DNA of 64,000 nucleotides from Actinomycetes bacterium (GTDB taxonomy: Bacteria > Actinomycetota > Acidimicrobiia > Acidimicrobiales > RAAP-2), in assembly GCA_021777285.1 (NCBI GenBank), contig JAJYDR010000003.1, positions 23,187 to 87,186 on the forward strand. Reading direction: 5' to 3'. The position numbers and the translations under genes are program-made. Below are positions 34,737 through 42,913 of the stretch, piece after piece. The notes under the pieces are model-generated. The model saw only the letters and a list, made by a program, of their open reading frames with translations, made no database searches and was not told where the DNA came from. The number at the start of each line of letters is the position of its first letter. The first letter of the stretch is position 1.

Positions 34737-34763
34737 CTGAGCGGCCTCGTCGAGACCGCTCAG
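34737..34763. terminator. Hairpin downstream of GNAT gene, possible terminator
   Basis: CTGAGCGG and CCGCTCAG pair as an eight-base stem around an 11-base loop, 67 bases after the GNAT stop. There is no T tract, so termination is uncertain. Confidence 0.3.
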
Positions 34764-34891
34764 CGCGCCGGGTCGCTACCCGTGACCGATTCGAAAACCT
34801 CAGGACCGCTTGACGAGTTTCGAAGGCAACAACTCGTACGGCGTGTCGCTCCGACGGTTGGTGACGGCTGCCCACTGCTGGGACGCGGTTG

Positions 34892-34968
34892 TGGTGGGGC
34901 TAGTAAGAATCGAACTTACGACCTCGTCATTATCAGTGACGCGCTCTAACCGACTGAGCTATAGCCCC
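34892..34968 (-). tRNA. tRNA-Ile (anticodon GAT)
   Basis: On the minus strand the acceptor stem GGGGCTA pairs with TAGCCCC, followed by A and an encoded CCA. The D arm is AGCTCAGTCGGTTAGAGC. The anticodon loop CTGATAA reads GAT (Ile, AUC), and the T arm AAGTTCGATTCTT is intact. Length is 77 nt. Confidence 0.95.
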
Positions 34969-35005
34969 AAGGCCTTCCAATCTACACCAGCGGGCATTGG
35001 CGACC

Positions 35006-35800
35006 CTACGGCGCCTCCCAGAACCTGGTCGCCAGGGACTGACTCGCGGTTGCGAGGAGCACCCCCGATTCGCTCCAGAGAAAGGCCGTTCCTTGGGCGA
35101 AACCACCGGCCAGGGCGTGCATGTGGATCTCGCAGAGTACCCATTCCGTAGGTTCGAGGGTGGCGATGCGGATGGTGTTGTCGAGGCTGCGACTTCGCGT
35201 GCGGCGGCCGAGCGGATTCATCGAGCCGCCCGCTACGAGGTCGCCCAGAATCGCAATCGTCGCCGCCGAGGTTTCGAGGTGGCCGGGGATCCTCGCCCAC
35301 AGTGCGGTGACCGGCGAGCCGGGCGTACCGTCGATCTCGGCGAAGCGTCGTCCGAGCGCGAGGCGAGTCTCGACGTGGTCGAAGATGGAGTTCTGGTACC
35401 AGCTCGGCAGGTTGCGTGGCGGGCAGTCCAGTGGTGATGCGACCGTTGCTTGAGTGGTCCACGCGGGAGCGGTCAGCGTACCCGTGCCGAGCGCCGCGTT
35501 GATGGTGACCACGGCCACGTCGTCCACGGTCGCGACAGCGCGGGCCTGGGTGACGTGGCCACCGACGGCGGCGAGCTCGGTCGACACGAGGACCTCGGCT
35601 CCCTCGGGCGCGTAGGAGAGGTACTGCGCACTGGCCCAGACCGTGGGTCGGCCGCTGGCCTGCTCGAGGGCGAGCGCACCCGCGGCCAGCGCGCAGCCGC
35701 CGAAGAGGAATCGACCCGGCGTCATCACCCGCTCGTTCACGCGCAGCGACCACGTCCGCTCGTCGCGGCGCTCGAGACCGAGGAATTCGCCAGCGTTCAC
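35006..35800 (-). CDS. TesB-like acyl-CoA thioesterase (double hotdog)
   Basis: This 264-residue protein has the double-hotdog arrangement of acyl-CoA thioesterase II. An N-terminal half has FLFGGCALAAGALALEQASG and VWASAQYLSYAPEG; a second half has GDLVAGG and ends in an outward strand with GTAFLWSESGVLLATASQS. The catalytic Asp of TesB appears to lie in the ILGDLVAGG segment. It would hydrolyse medium or long acyl-CoA. GTG start. It is divergent from the membrane protein at 35857 and ends close to tRNA-Ile. Confidence 0.82.
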   Translation of the reverse strand: MNAGEFLGLERRDERTWSLRVNERVMTPGRFLFGGCALAAGALALEQASGRPTVWASAQYLSYAPEGAEVLVSTELAAVGGHVTQARAVATVDDVAVVTINAALGTGTLTAPAWTTQATVASPLDCPPRNLPSWYQNSIFDHVETRLALGRRFAEIDGTPGSPVTALWARIPGHLETSAATIAILGDLVAGGSMNPLGRRTRSRSLDNTIRIATLEPTEWVLCEIHMHALAGGFAQGTAFLWSESGVLLATASQSLATRFWEAP

Positions 35801-35856
35801 GCCGGTTCAGGTTAGTGCCGGTGTCGGCGACGACCGGGGTGGGGCAGACTGGTCGC

Positions 35857-36465
35857 GTGATCGATCCGCGCTTCATCTATCTGGCTGCGGTGATCTCACT
35901 CATCGGGACGGCGGGCTACGTGCGCGACACGCTGCGCGGCACGACGACGCCGAATCGCGTCACGTGGGGGCTGTGGGGCATCGAGGGCGTGCTCGCCTTC
36001 GTCGTCGAAATCCAGCAGCACGTCGGACTCGCGGCGTTGATGACGCTCATGTTCGGTCTCATCCCGCTGCTGATCGTCGGGGTGTCCTTCCGGGGCCACC
36101 ACGGGGTGTGGCGGATCGGGCCCTTTGACGTGCTCTGCGGTTCGCTCTCGATCGCCGGCATCGCGTTCTGGGCCTTCGTCAACGAGCCGACCGTGGCGCT
36201 GGTCTCCTTCGTCGTGGCCGACCAGCTGGCTGGCCTGCCGACACTGCGAAAGTCGTGGCTCGTCCCCTCCTCGGAGACGGCGTGGACCTTTTTCACCGGC
36301 GTGATCAACACGGCCATCACGATCATGTCGCTGCGCCACTTCACCACCGCGGGCGCGCTCTTTCCCGGGGCAATCTTCGTCACCGACGTCATAATCTGGG
36401 CGTTGGTGGCCTTTGACATCGGTCCGAGAGTCCGTGGTGCGCGTGCCGTGATGGGCGCGACGTGA
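35857..36465 (+). CDS. Polytopic membrane protein, function unknown
   Basis: This 202-residue protein has about six or seven hydrophobic helices in three pairs: about 5-22, 38-56, 60-78, 88-103, 110-130 and 165-185. Short conserved-looking turns include TPNRVTWGLWGIEG and TPxxS-type residues before helix 6. The pattern resembles SWEET/PQ-loop or semi-repeat membrane proteins but no firm match can be made. The GTG start at 35857 begins just before the first helix. Its stop overlaps the start of the DUF2252 gene (GTGA), so the two are made together. Confidence 0.6.
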   Translation: MIDPRFIYLAAVISLIGTAGYVRDTLRGTTTPNRVTWGLWGIEGVLAFVVEIQQHVGLAALMTLMFGLIPLLIVGVSFRGHHGVWRIGPFDVLCGSLSIAGIAFWAFVNEPTVALVSFVVADQLAGLPTLRKSWLVPSSETAWTFFTGVINTAITIMSLRHFTTAGALFPGAIFVTDVIIWALVAFDIGPRVRGARAVMGAT

Positions 36466-37829
36466 GCGACGTGGCCCCTGGCGTGGAGGCCGAGCGCGCG
36501 CGTGGTCGCGCCGCTCGGTCCTCGGTGGCGCGTCGTGCGCACGCGACGTTCGCGGCGCGCGGCGCCGACGACGACCCGGTGGGTCGGCTGCTCGAACAGT
36601 CCAGCCACCGACTGGCCGACCTGACGCCCCTGCGCTTCGCGCGCATGGTGGTGAACCCCTTCGCGTTTCTGCGCGGCGCCGACCTGCTGATGGCCGAGGA
36701 TCTCGGGGCGTCACCGAGCACGGATCTCGTCGTGCAGCTCTGCGGTGACGCCCACTTGAAGAACTTCGGACTCTTCGCGTCGCCCGAGCGGCGACTCGTC
36801 TTTGACGTGACCGACTTCGACGAGACGGCGCCCGGTCCCTTCGAGTGGGACCTCAAGCGTCTGGTCGCGTCACTCGCGATCGCCGGCGAGCTGGGCGGAC
36901 TCGACGAGTCGCGGCGAACCCGGCTCGTGCACCACTGCGTCGAGGCCTACCGCAGCTCCATGCGGCGCTTCGCCACGATGGGCCGGCTCGAGGTCTGGTA
37001 CGCGTCACTCGACGTCGCGAACGTCTTCGGTGACCTCGGCGGCTTCTTCACCGACGCCGCGAAGCACAGCGTGGTGGACCTCATGGGGCGCGTGCGCACC
37101 CAGTCGACGAGGTCGAAGTTCGACGACCTGATCGAGCGGACCCCGCAGGGTCCGCGGATCCGGCTCAACCCGCCGCGGATGGTGCCCCTGCGCGACCTCG
37201 GACCGACCGCCGACCAGTCGCGCGAGACCGTCGAGGCCGTCCTCGCGGGCTACCGCGACACCCTGGTGAGCGACCGGCGGTTCCTGCTCGAGCAGTTCCG
37301 CGTCGTGGACGTCGCGCGGCTCGTCGTCGGGGTGGGGTCGGTCGGCACCGAGGGGTACGCCGTGCTGCTCACGGGCCGTGACGACGACGACCCGTTCTTC
37401 CTGCAGATCAAAGAGGCGCGCGGCTCGGTGCTGGCCACGGCGAGGGACGCCTCGAGCGATCCGGGCGACCGCGTGGTGGCCGGCCAGCGCATCATGCAGG
37501 CGACGCCCGACGCCTTCCTCGGTTGGTATCGCGCCCGCGCCGACCGGGGCTTCTACGTGCGCCAGCTCTACGACCGCAAGGCGTCGGTCGACGTCGAGCG
37601 CCTCGGGGCCAAGCAGCTCGAGACTTACGGACGCGTGTGCGCGTGGGTCCTCGCGCGGGCCCACGCGCGCTCGGGGACGGCCGCGGCGATCGCGGGCTAC
37701 TTGGGCGGGGGCGATTCGTTCGTCGAGGCGCTCGGCGCCTTCGCCGAGTCCTACCGCGCCCAGAACCTCACCGACTACCGCGCCCTGGTGGCGGCGGTGG
37801 ACGACGGCCGCGTGCGAATCGTTCCCTGA
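36462..37829 (+). CDS. DUF2252 family protein (kinase-like fold)
   Basis: This 455-residue protein is of the DUF2252 type. It has GDAHLKNFGLFASPERRLVF followed by DVTDFDET (about 96-125), where H-x-x-N and an acidic D-x-D resemble the catalytic loop and metal site of aminoglycoside-phosphotransferase-like kinases. A later segment with LQIKEARGSVL and GQRIMQATPDAFLGW (about 308-355) is typical of the family. No substrate is known. GTG start, coupled to the membrane protein upstream; tRNA-Ala follows 75 bases after its stop. Confidence 0.85.
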   Translation: MSDVAPGVEAERARGRAARSSVARRAHATFAARGADDDPVGRLLEQSSHRLADLTPLRFARMVVNPFAFLRGADLLMAEDLGASPSTDLVVQLCGDAHLKNFGLFASPERRLVFDVTDFDETAPGPFEWDLKRLVASLAIAGELGGLDESRRTRLVHHCVEAYRSSMRRFATMGRLEVWYASLDVANVFGDLGGFFTDAAKHSVVDLMGRVRTQSTRSKFDDLIERTPQGPRIRLNPPRMVPLRDLGPTADQSRETVEAVLAGYRDTLVSDRRFLLEQFRVVDVARLVVGVGSVGTEGYAVLLTGRDDDDPFFLQIKEARGSVLATARDASSDPGDRVVAGQRIMQATPDAFLGWYRARADRGFYVRQLYDRKASVDVERLGAKQLETYGRVCAWVLARAHARSGTAAAIAGYLGGGDSFVEALGAFAESYRAQNLTDYRALVAAVDDGRVRIVP

Positions 37830-37904
37830 CCGAGTGCCGCGGGCTCGCCGCCGACCCGGTGCTCGGAGGCCGCCGCCACGCCATTGCTAGGCTTGGTTTC
37901 CTCC

Positions 37905-37977
37905 GGGGACGTAGCTCAGTTGGTAGAGCGCGGGCTTTGCAAGCCTGAGGTCGTGGGTTCGAGCCCCATCGTCTCCA
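37905..37977 (+). tRNA. tRNA-Ala (anticodon TGC)
   Basis: Acceptor stem GGGGACG pairs with CGTCTCC (one G-T pair), with discriminator A and no encoded CCA. The anticodon loop TTTGCAA reads TGC (Ala). The D arm AGCTCAGTTGGTAGAGC and T arm GTGGGTTCGAGCCCCAT are intact. Length is 73 nt. Confidence 0.96.
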
Positions 37978-37990
37978 CTCGATCGAGTCC

Positions 37991-38911
37991 TCAGGTGCGC
38001 AGCACCACGTTGCGCGGCTCGTCGCCCCGGCCGATCCGGTCGATCTGCTCGGCGAGCAGGTGCGCCATGCGCGGCATCATCGCCGAGGTCGCGCCGCCCA
38101 CGTGGGGCGAGATGAGCACGTTGGGCATCGAGAAGAGCGGGTGGTCGTCGGGCAGTGGCTCGGGGTCCACGACGTCCAGGGCGAGACGGAGCCGGCCGGA
38201 GCCGGCGTGACGCACGAGGGCCCCGGTGTCGGCGACGGCGCCGCGCGAGACGTTGACGAACAGCGCCCCGTCGCGCATCGTCGCGAGGAAGGCGTCGTCG
38301 ACGAGGTTCGTGGTCGACGCGGTGAGCGGTACCGCGACGATGACGACGTCGGCGGTGGGCAGCAGGTCGCCCAGCGCTTCGACGCCGAACACCTCGCCGG
38401 CGTCGTCGTGACGGGGACGTGACGCGACGCGGACGACCTCGACCTCGAAGGGGGCGAGTCGCGCGGCGATCGCCCCGCCGACCCCGCCGACCCCGACGAG
38501 CACGATCCGCCGGTCGGCGAGGCTCTCGTGGTTGCGCGGCCGCCAGCGCCCCGCGGCGGCGTCGCGCACGAACTGGTCAATGCCGCGCTGGACGGCGAGC
38601 ACGAGCCCGACCGTGAGTTCGGCGGTCGACGCCTCGTGCACGCCCGCGGCGTTGGCGAAGACGTGTCCCGGCGGGAGCACGCTCGCCACGCCGTCGTAGC
38701 CGATCGACTGGCCCTGGACGAGACGCGTCGACAGCCCGCCGAGGTTCGCCAGGCGCGAGACCGTGCCCATGTACGGCGGCACGACGATGTCGACGTGGGC
38801 CAGGTCGAGGGGTTCGCGAAGGTCCCACTCGATGAACTCCACGGGCGTCTCGGTGGCCGGCATCGCGTCGCGCAGCTCGGTGGTGGGCAGGCTGACGAGC
38901 AGGGGACTCAT
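37991..38911 (-). CDS. D-2-hydroxyacid dehydrogenase family NAD(P)-dependent enzyme
   Basis: This 306-residue protein has the Rossmann motif VGVGGVGGAIAARLAPF (about 138-154). The catalytic residues are Arg in VNVSRGAVADT (about 222), Glu in VVDPEPLPDDHPL (about 252) and His in LISPHVGGATS (about 272). It reduces 2-keto acids to D-2-hydroxyacids or works on related substrates. The ATG overlaps the stop of the upstream monooxygenase (ATGA). It is the last of four tightly coupled genes opposite a MarR regulator. Confidence 0.93.
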   Translation of the reverse strand: MSPLLVSLPTTELRDAMPATETPVEFIEWDLREPLDLAHVDIVVPPYMGTVSRLANLGGLSTRLVQGQSIGYDGVASVLPPGHVFANAAGVHEASTAELTVGLVLAVQRGIDQFVRDAAAGRWRPRNHESLADRRIVLVGVGGVGGAIAARLAPFEVEVVRVASRPRHDDAGEVFGVEALGDLLPTADVVIVAVPLTASTTNLVDDAFLATMRDGALFVNVSRGAVADTGALVRHAGSGRLRLALDVVDPEPLPDDHPLFSMPNVLISPHVGGATSAMMPRMAHLLAEQIDRIGRGDEPRNVVLRT

Positions 38912-39990
38912 CGTGTCGATGTTAGGGCCGATGAGCGGGCGGGCGGCGTGCGCAGGGCCCGCTCGACCTCGGGCAGGACCTCGGTCGCGAGCAGCTCGAC
39001 CGCCTCGGCGGTGTCCGCGAAGGGCAGCCCGCCCAGCCCCACCTGGGCGAGGAACCGGTCGTGGCCGAGCAAGTCGTGCTCGAAGAGGATCTTGTCCACG
39101 ATCTCGGCCGGGCTGCCCACGAACAGGGCGCCCTCGGGCTCGGCCCAGGACTCGAAGGCCTCGCGCGGAAGCGGGTTGCCGCGCGCGGCGGGCATGTTCT
39201 GGCCGATGTAGCGCGAGTAGTAGGGGTAGAAGGTGTCGCGCGCGCCCTGGGAGGTCCGCGCCACGTGGACGTGACTGGTCACCCCGACGCGCAGGCCGTC
39301 GTGCCCCGCGGCGGCGCCGGCCGCGCGGTAGCGCGCGGCGAGCTCGACGAACCGGCGGGGCTGACCGAGGATCGCGAGGTAGAGCGCGAGCCCGTGGCGA
39401 CCGGCCCGCTCCGCGCTGGCGGGCGTGCCGCCCACCGCGACCCAGATCGGCAGGCGGTCCTGGAGCGGCCGGGGGTAGACGCCGGCGTTCGCGAGGGGGG
39501 CCCGGAATCGCCCGGACCAGGTGACCCGCTCGGCCCCGTTGAGCTGTTCGAGCAGGCCCAGCTTCTCCTCGAAGAGCTCGTCGTAGTCGTTGAGGTCGTA
39601 GCCGAAGAGGGGGAACGACTCGACGTAGGCCCCGCGCCCGACGGTGATCTCCGCGCGGGCGTTGGAGAGCAGGTCGAGGGTGGCGAAGTCCTCGAAGACG
39701 TGCACCGGGTCCGCCGTGGAGAGCACGGTCACCGTCGAGGTGAGTCGGATCCTCGTGGTGCGCGCGGCGATCGCGGCCAGCACCACCGCCGGCGAGGCGA
39801 TGGCGAAGTCGGGGCGGTGGTGCTCGCCGACGCCAAAGACGTGCAGCCCGGCCTCGTCGGCGATCCGGGCGAGCTCGATGAACTCGCCCAGGCGCGCCGC
39901 GGGGTCGCGAAGCCGCTGGGTCGCCGGATCGGTCGTGAGCTCGCCGAAGGTGAAGAGGCCGATCTCCATCGCCGGCCGCATGGTGCTCAC
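38908..39990 (-). CDS. Luciferase-like (LLM class) flavin-dependent monooxygenase
   Basis: This roughly 360-residue enzyme has the TIM-barrel layout of bacterial luciferase-like monooxygenases: VFGVGEHHRPDFAIASPAVV (about 54-73), RITLTSTVTVLS-type strand, ITVGRGAYVESF (about 120) and IWVAVGGTPASAERAGRHG (about 185). These use reduced FMN or F420 to oxidise small organic molecules. A GTG at 39990 overlaps the esterase stop (GTGA) and is preferred for coupling; ATG 39981 or 39969 would lose only a few residues. Operon context suggests a role with the ring-cleaving dioxygenase and esterase. Confidence 0.88.
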   Translation of the reverse strand: MSTMRPAMEIGLFTFGELTTDPATQRLRDPAARLGEFIELARIADEAGLHVFGVGEHHRPDFAIASPAVVLAAIAARTTRIRLTSTVTVLSTADPVHVFEDFATLDLLSNARAEITVGRGAYVESFPLFGYDLNDYDELFEEKLGLLEQLNGAERVTWSGRFRAPLANAGVYPRPLQDRLPIWVAVGGTPASAERAGRHGLALYLAILGQPRRFVELAARYRAAGAAAGHDGLRVGVTSHVHVARTSQGARDTFYPYYSRYIGQNMPAARGNPLPREAFESWAEPEGALFVGSPAEIVDKILFEHDLLGHDRFLAQVGLGGLPFADTAEAVELLATEVLPEVERALRTPPARSSALTSTR

Positions 39991-40604
39991 GGCTGGGTTC
40001 GCACGGTGATCCACTGGCGCAGGCTCGGCAGGATCGACTGGCTGATCTCGTGGCCGCCGGCGTGGCGGTGGGTGACCGCCAGCGCGCCGGCGTCGCCGCT
40101 CAGGTAGGCCCACGTGCGATCGAGCAGGTCGCGCGGGATCACCGCGTCCTCGGTCGCCTGCGCGTGAAAGACCGCCAGGCCGTCGAGCCGGTCGGGCTCG
40201 GTCGAGAGTCCGGCGTCAAAGGGCATCGTGCCGTAGAGCACCGCGACCCCCGCCAGCCGGTCCGGCCGGTCGAGTGCCAACCCGCCCGCGAACGCCGCGC
40301 CGCCGGAGAACCCGATCACCACGACGGGCCGGTCGTCGGCGACGTCGTCGAGCCAGTGCCAGAACCAGTCGAGCTGGGCGCGCAGCGATTCGGCCATCGG
40401 CCGGCCGATGCCGCGGTTCTCGAACCACGCGTAGCCGTCACCGCCGACGGGAATCGGCCCGCGCACGGCGGCGTAGGCGGGTCCGATGGGCAGGACGTCG
40501 GCGAGACCGGCGATCTCGCGCTCGTTGGAGCCACGGCCGTGCAGTAGCACGACGATCGGGGTTGACGGGTCCGGCGAGCCGCGCCAGATGACGACCGGCT
40601 CCAC
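39987..40604 (-). CDS. Phospholipase/carboxylesterase-family hydrolase (MhqD-like)
   Basis: This 205-residue alpha/beta hydrolase has VVLLHGRGSNEREIAGLADVL (oxyanion region, about 18-38). The nucleophile is Ser in IGFSGGAAFAGGL (about 98), the acid Asp in ATEDAVIP (about 155) and the base His in HAGGHEISQ (about 185). It is the same family as Bacillus MhqD/YodD, a quinone-inducible hydrolase. The GTG start at 40604 lies one base after the dioxygenase stop, and its own stop overlaps the monooxygenase start. Confidence 0.9.
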   Translation of the reverse strand: MEPVVIWRGSPDPSTPIVVLLHGRGSNEREIAGLADVLPIGPAYAAVRGPIPVGGDGYAWFENRGIGRPMAESLRAQLDWFWHWLDDVADDRPVVVIGFSGGAAFAGGLALDRPDRLAGVAVLYGTMPFDAGLSTEPDRLDGLAVFHAQATEDAVIPRDLLDRTWAYLSGDAGALAVTHRHAGGHEISQSILPSLRQWITVRTQP

Positions 40605-40605
40605 G

Positions 40606-41385
40606 TCAGGCCCCCACGACGTAGGAGGTCATCGAGAGCGAGCCCATCGTGCAACCGTCGACCAGGACGCTCGTGGACGCGCCGCGGGCGTCGGCCACGC
40701 CGCCGATGTAGGCGAGGGGCAGGAAGTGGTCGGGCGTCGGTGCCGCCAGGCGGTAGTCGGCCGTGCCGGTGAGCCGGCCGATTCCCGTGGGGTCGTCGGC
40801 CATCTGGCTGCGGATGTCGTCGTCGAAGCGATGGGCCCAGTCGAATCCCTCGTCGATGGCGTGCCAGTTGATCGCGCGCAAGTTGTGCACGATGTTGCCG
40901 CTCGCGAGGATCATGATGCCGTCGTCGAGCAGCGGCGCGAGACGCCGACCGAGGTCGATGTGGTAGTCGAGCGGTTGGGTCGCGTCGATCGAGAGCTGGA
41001 CGACGGGGATGTCCGCGGCGGGAAAGACGTGGGCCAGCACTGACCAGGTGCCGTGGTCGATGCCCCAGGTCGTGTCGTCGAGCGCCACGGGTACGGGCTT
41101 GACGATCTCGGCGACCTGCTCGGCCACGTCGGGCGCCCCCGGCGCCGGGTAGTCGAAGTCGAAGAGCTGCTGGGGGAAGCCGTAGAAGTCGTGGATGACC
41201 GGCGGATTGGCCATCGAGGTCACCGCGGCGGTGTCGATGTACCAGTGCGCCGAGATCGCCAGCACGGCGCGCGGCCGGTCGCTCAGCAGGCCGAACGTCG
41301 TCCAGGCGTCGGTGAAGTGGTTGTGCTCCAGGGTGTTCATCGGGGTTCCGTGTCCGATGAACGCGGCGGGAAGGGGGGCCATCAT
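40606..41385 (-). CDS. Class III extradiol ring-cleaving dioxygenase (DODA/YgiD type)
   Basis: This 259-residue LigB-family dioxygenase has the metal-binding His residues in PAAFIGHGTPMNTLE (about 7-21), AISAHWYIDTAAV (about 46) and ASGNIVHNLRAINW (about 170), matching 4,5-DOPA dioxygenases. It opens catechol-type rings using Fe(II) and O2. I start at the ATG at 41385, four bases after a GGGAG site. It is the first gene of a four-gene operon divergent from a MarR regulator, suggesting induction by quinones or catechols. Confidence 0.92.
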   Translation of the reverse strand: MMAPLPAAFIGHGTPMNTLEHNHFTDAWTTFGLLSDRPRAVLAISAHWYIDTAAVTSMANPPVIHDFYGFPQQLFDFDYPAPGAPDVAEQVAEIVKPVPVALDDTTWGIDHGTWSVLAHVFPAADIPVVQLSIDATQPLDYHIDLGRRLAPLLDDGIMILASGNIVHNLRAINWHAIDEGFDWAHRFDDDIRSQMADDPTGIGRLTGTADYRLAAPTPDHFLPLAYIGGVADARGASTSVLVDGCTMGSLSMTSYVVGA

Positions 41386-41460
41386 GTCTCCCAACGGTCG
41401 AGGTGACCCCAGTGTAGTGGTGGATAGGTGACATATCAACAAAATGGGTAGCATGGGTCC

Positions 41461-41922
41461 ATGAGCGACACCATCTGGCTGACGGGCGAGGAACTAGCGG
41501 CGTGGAAGGGCCTCGCGCTGATGAACCTGCAGCTGAGTGCCACGCTTGGCCGCGCGCTCGCGGCCGACGGCCTCTCGTATCCGGACTACCTCGTGCTCGC
41601 CTCGCTCGCGGACCACGCGGAGGGGCGCTGTCGGGTGGTGGAGCTGAGTGACGAGCTCGGATGGGAGAAGAGCCGCGCCTCGCACCACGTGGCGCGCATG
41701 TGCCAGCGTGGCCTGGTCGACAAGCAGCGCTGTCCCACGGACCAGCGCGGCGCCTACGTCGTGTTGACCGACGCGGGGCGGCGTGCGCTGGTGGGTGCGG
41801 CGCCCGGCCACGTGGCGACGGTGCGCGAGAACTTCGTCGACCTGCTCACCACCGAACAGCTCAAGGCCGTCGCGACGGTCTCGTCGGTCGTGCTCGCGCA
41901 CCTGGCGAGCCACCGGGACTGA
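41461..41922 (+). CDS. MarR-family transcriptional regulator (MhqR-like by context)
   Basis: This 153-residue MarR protein has a dimerisation N-terminus (about 1-45). The winged helix-turn-helix follows (about 46-120), with RVVELSDELGWEKSRASHHV as recognition helix and RGAYVVLTDAGRRAL as the wing. It probably represses the divergent dioxygenase-esterase-monooxygenase-dehydrogenase operon; the 75-base gap contains an A-T-rich stretch (GACATATCAACAAAATG) suitable for promoter and operator. Ligand unknown, probably an aromatic or quinone. Confidence 0.9.
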   Translation: MSDTIWLTGEELAAWKGLALMNLQLSATLGRALAADGLSYPDYLVLASLADHAEGRCRVVELSDELGWEKSRASHHVARMCQRGLVDKQRCPTDQRGAYVVLTDAGRRALVGAAPGHVATVRENFVDLLTTEQLKAVATVSSVVLAHLASHRD

Positions 41923-41927
41923 CGCCG

Positions 41928-41964
41928 CAGCGCGACGCCGGGCCCGGGGCCCGGCGTCGCGCTG
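41928..41964. terminator. Perfect bidirectional hairpin between marR and the cytochrome b operon
   Basis: A perfect 17-base stem (CAGCGCGACGCCGGGCC and its complement) around a three-base loop lies between the convergent MarR and cytochrome b genes. It begins six bases after the MarR stop and ends eight before the other. No T tract is present, as is common for actinobacterial terminators. Confidence 0.7.
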
Positions 41965-41971
41965 GCGATGC

Positions 41972-42913
41972 TTACGAGTGGTAGTACTCGCGCCAGATCA
42001 GTCGGTAGATCTTCACCTTGCGCGGGATGGACCGCAGACCGGGGATGAAGGGCACCAGTAGCAAGAGCAGCGACAGCAGGCCCATCAAGGCCGAGACCTG
42101 GACGTCGGCGTTCGAGCTCGAGCTGAACGGGGACACCTGGTACCAGAAGGTGTAGAGCCACAGCCACGCCTGACCGGGGTAGCTGCCCGTCTCGTTCATC
42201 ATGCCCCACTGGCTGCCCAGGAGGTGCTGCTTTTGGGCGAGGTTGGCGAGGTACGTGCCGTCAGCGACGAACAGCAAGGGCTTGGTGTAGTTCGTCGTGT
42301 AAAAGCCGCCACCGGTCACCAGGGCCTGGTCGAGCGCGCCCGAGCGCGCCATGGCCGTGAGCGAGTTGATCATCGTCGGCACGGGTCCGGTGTTGGTCGC
42401 GGGCACGGTGATGGTCCCGTTGCTCCAGGTCATCTTCGACGCGCCCTTGGTGTAGTTCGACACCCACGACGACTGCTGGGCGGCACTGGCGCCCTTCCAC
42501 TGCGACAGCGCCGCACTGAGGTTCTTGTTGTAGGGCTGGCTCGTCAGCGGTGCGATGACGAAGTCGCGCACCGTGTTGACCGGGATGGTCACCCCGGCGA
42601 ACTGGGCGAGCTTCAACGGACCGAGGTTCTGGCCGGGCGCCGCGGTGTTGTAGGGCGCGCCGTATTGGGCGGTGATGGTCGTCCCGTTGAGCTCGCCGAG
42701 CGCGGTCGTCGCGAAGTCGATGGGGTCGGCGTTGGACCACGTCTTGATCGTGATCGCGCGCTCGTCGGGCGAGCCGAAGAGCGTGGCGAGCAGGATCACG
42801 AGCAACCCCACCACGACGATCGCGATGGTCCCTTCTCGGATGATGTCGTAGGGCGTGTACTTGCCTTCGTACTTCGGCGCGTCAACGTCGGGGCGGAATG
42901 GTTTCGTACTCAC
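41972..42913 (-). CDS. Cytochrome b C-terminal-like subunit with large extracytoplasmic insertion
   Basis: This 313-residue protein appears to be a modified subunit IV or C-terminal cytochrome b part of a quinol oxidising complex. One helix (about 26-47, IREGTIAIVVVGLLVILLAT) ends in LFGSPDE, as helix E does in homologues. About 200 polar residues (50-255) follow, rich in Asn, Thr and Gly. A segment QAWLWLYTFWYQ then comes before a second helix (about 272-293, ending LLLLVPFIPGL) and a basic cytoplasmic tail. The PEWYF motif usual for the quinol site is not seen. The ATG overlaps the stop of the cytochrome b gene (ATGA). No Rieske or cytochrome c gene adjoins it. Confidence 0.65.
   Translation of the reverse strand: MSTKPFRPDVDAPKYEGKYTPYDIIREGTIAIVVVGLLVILLATLFGSPDERAITIKTWSNADPIDFATTALGELNGTTITAQYGAPYNTAAPGQNLGPLKLAQFAGVTIPVNTVRDFVIAPLTSQPYNKNLSAALSQWKGASAAQQSSWVSNYTKGASKMTWSNGTITVPATNTGPVPTMINSLTAMARSGALDQALVTGGGFYTTNYTKPLLFVADGTYLANLAQKQHLLGSQWGMMNETGSYPGQAWLWLYTFWYQVSPFSSSSNADVQVSALMGLLSLLLLLVPFIPGLRSIPRKVKIYRLIWREYYHS

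Noticed and set aside
41399..41460. MarR operator palindrome in the MarR/dioxygenase gap
   Set aside because: The A-T-rich stretch TGACATATCA is only partly symmetric; I could not define convincing arms.
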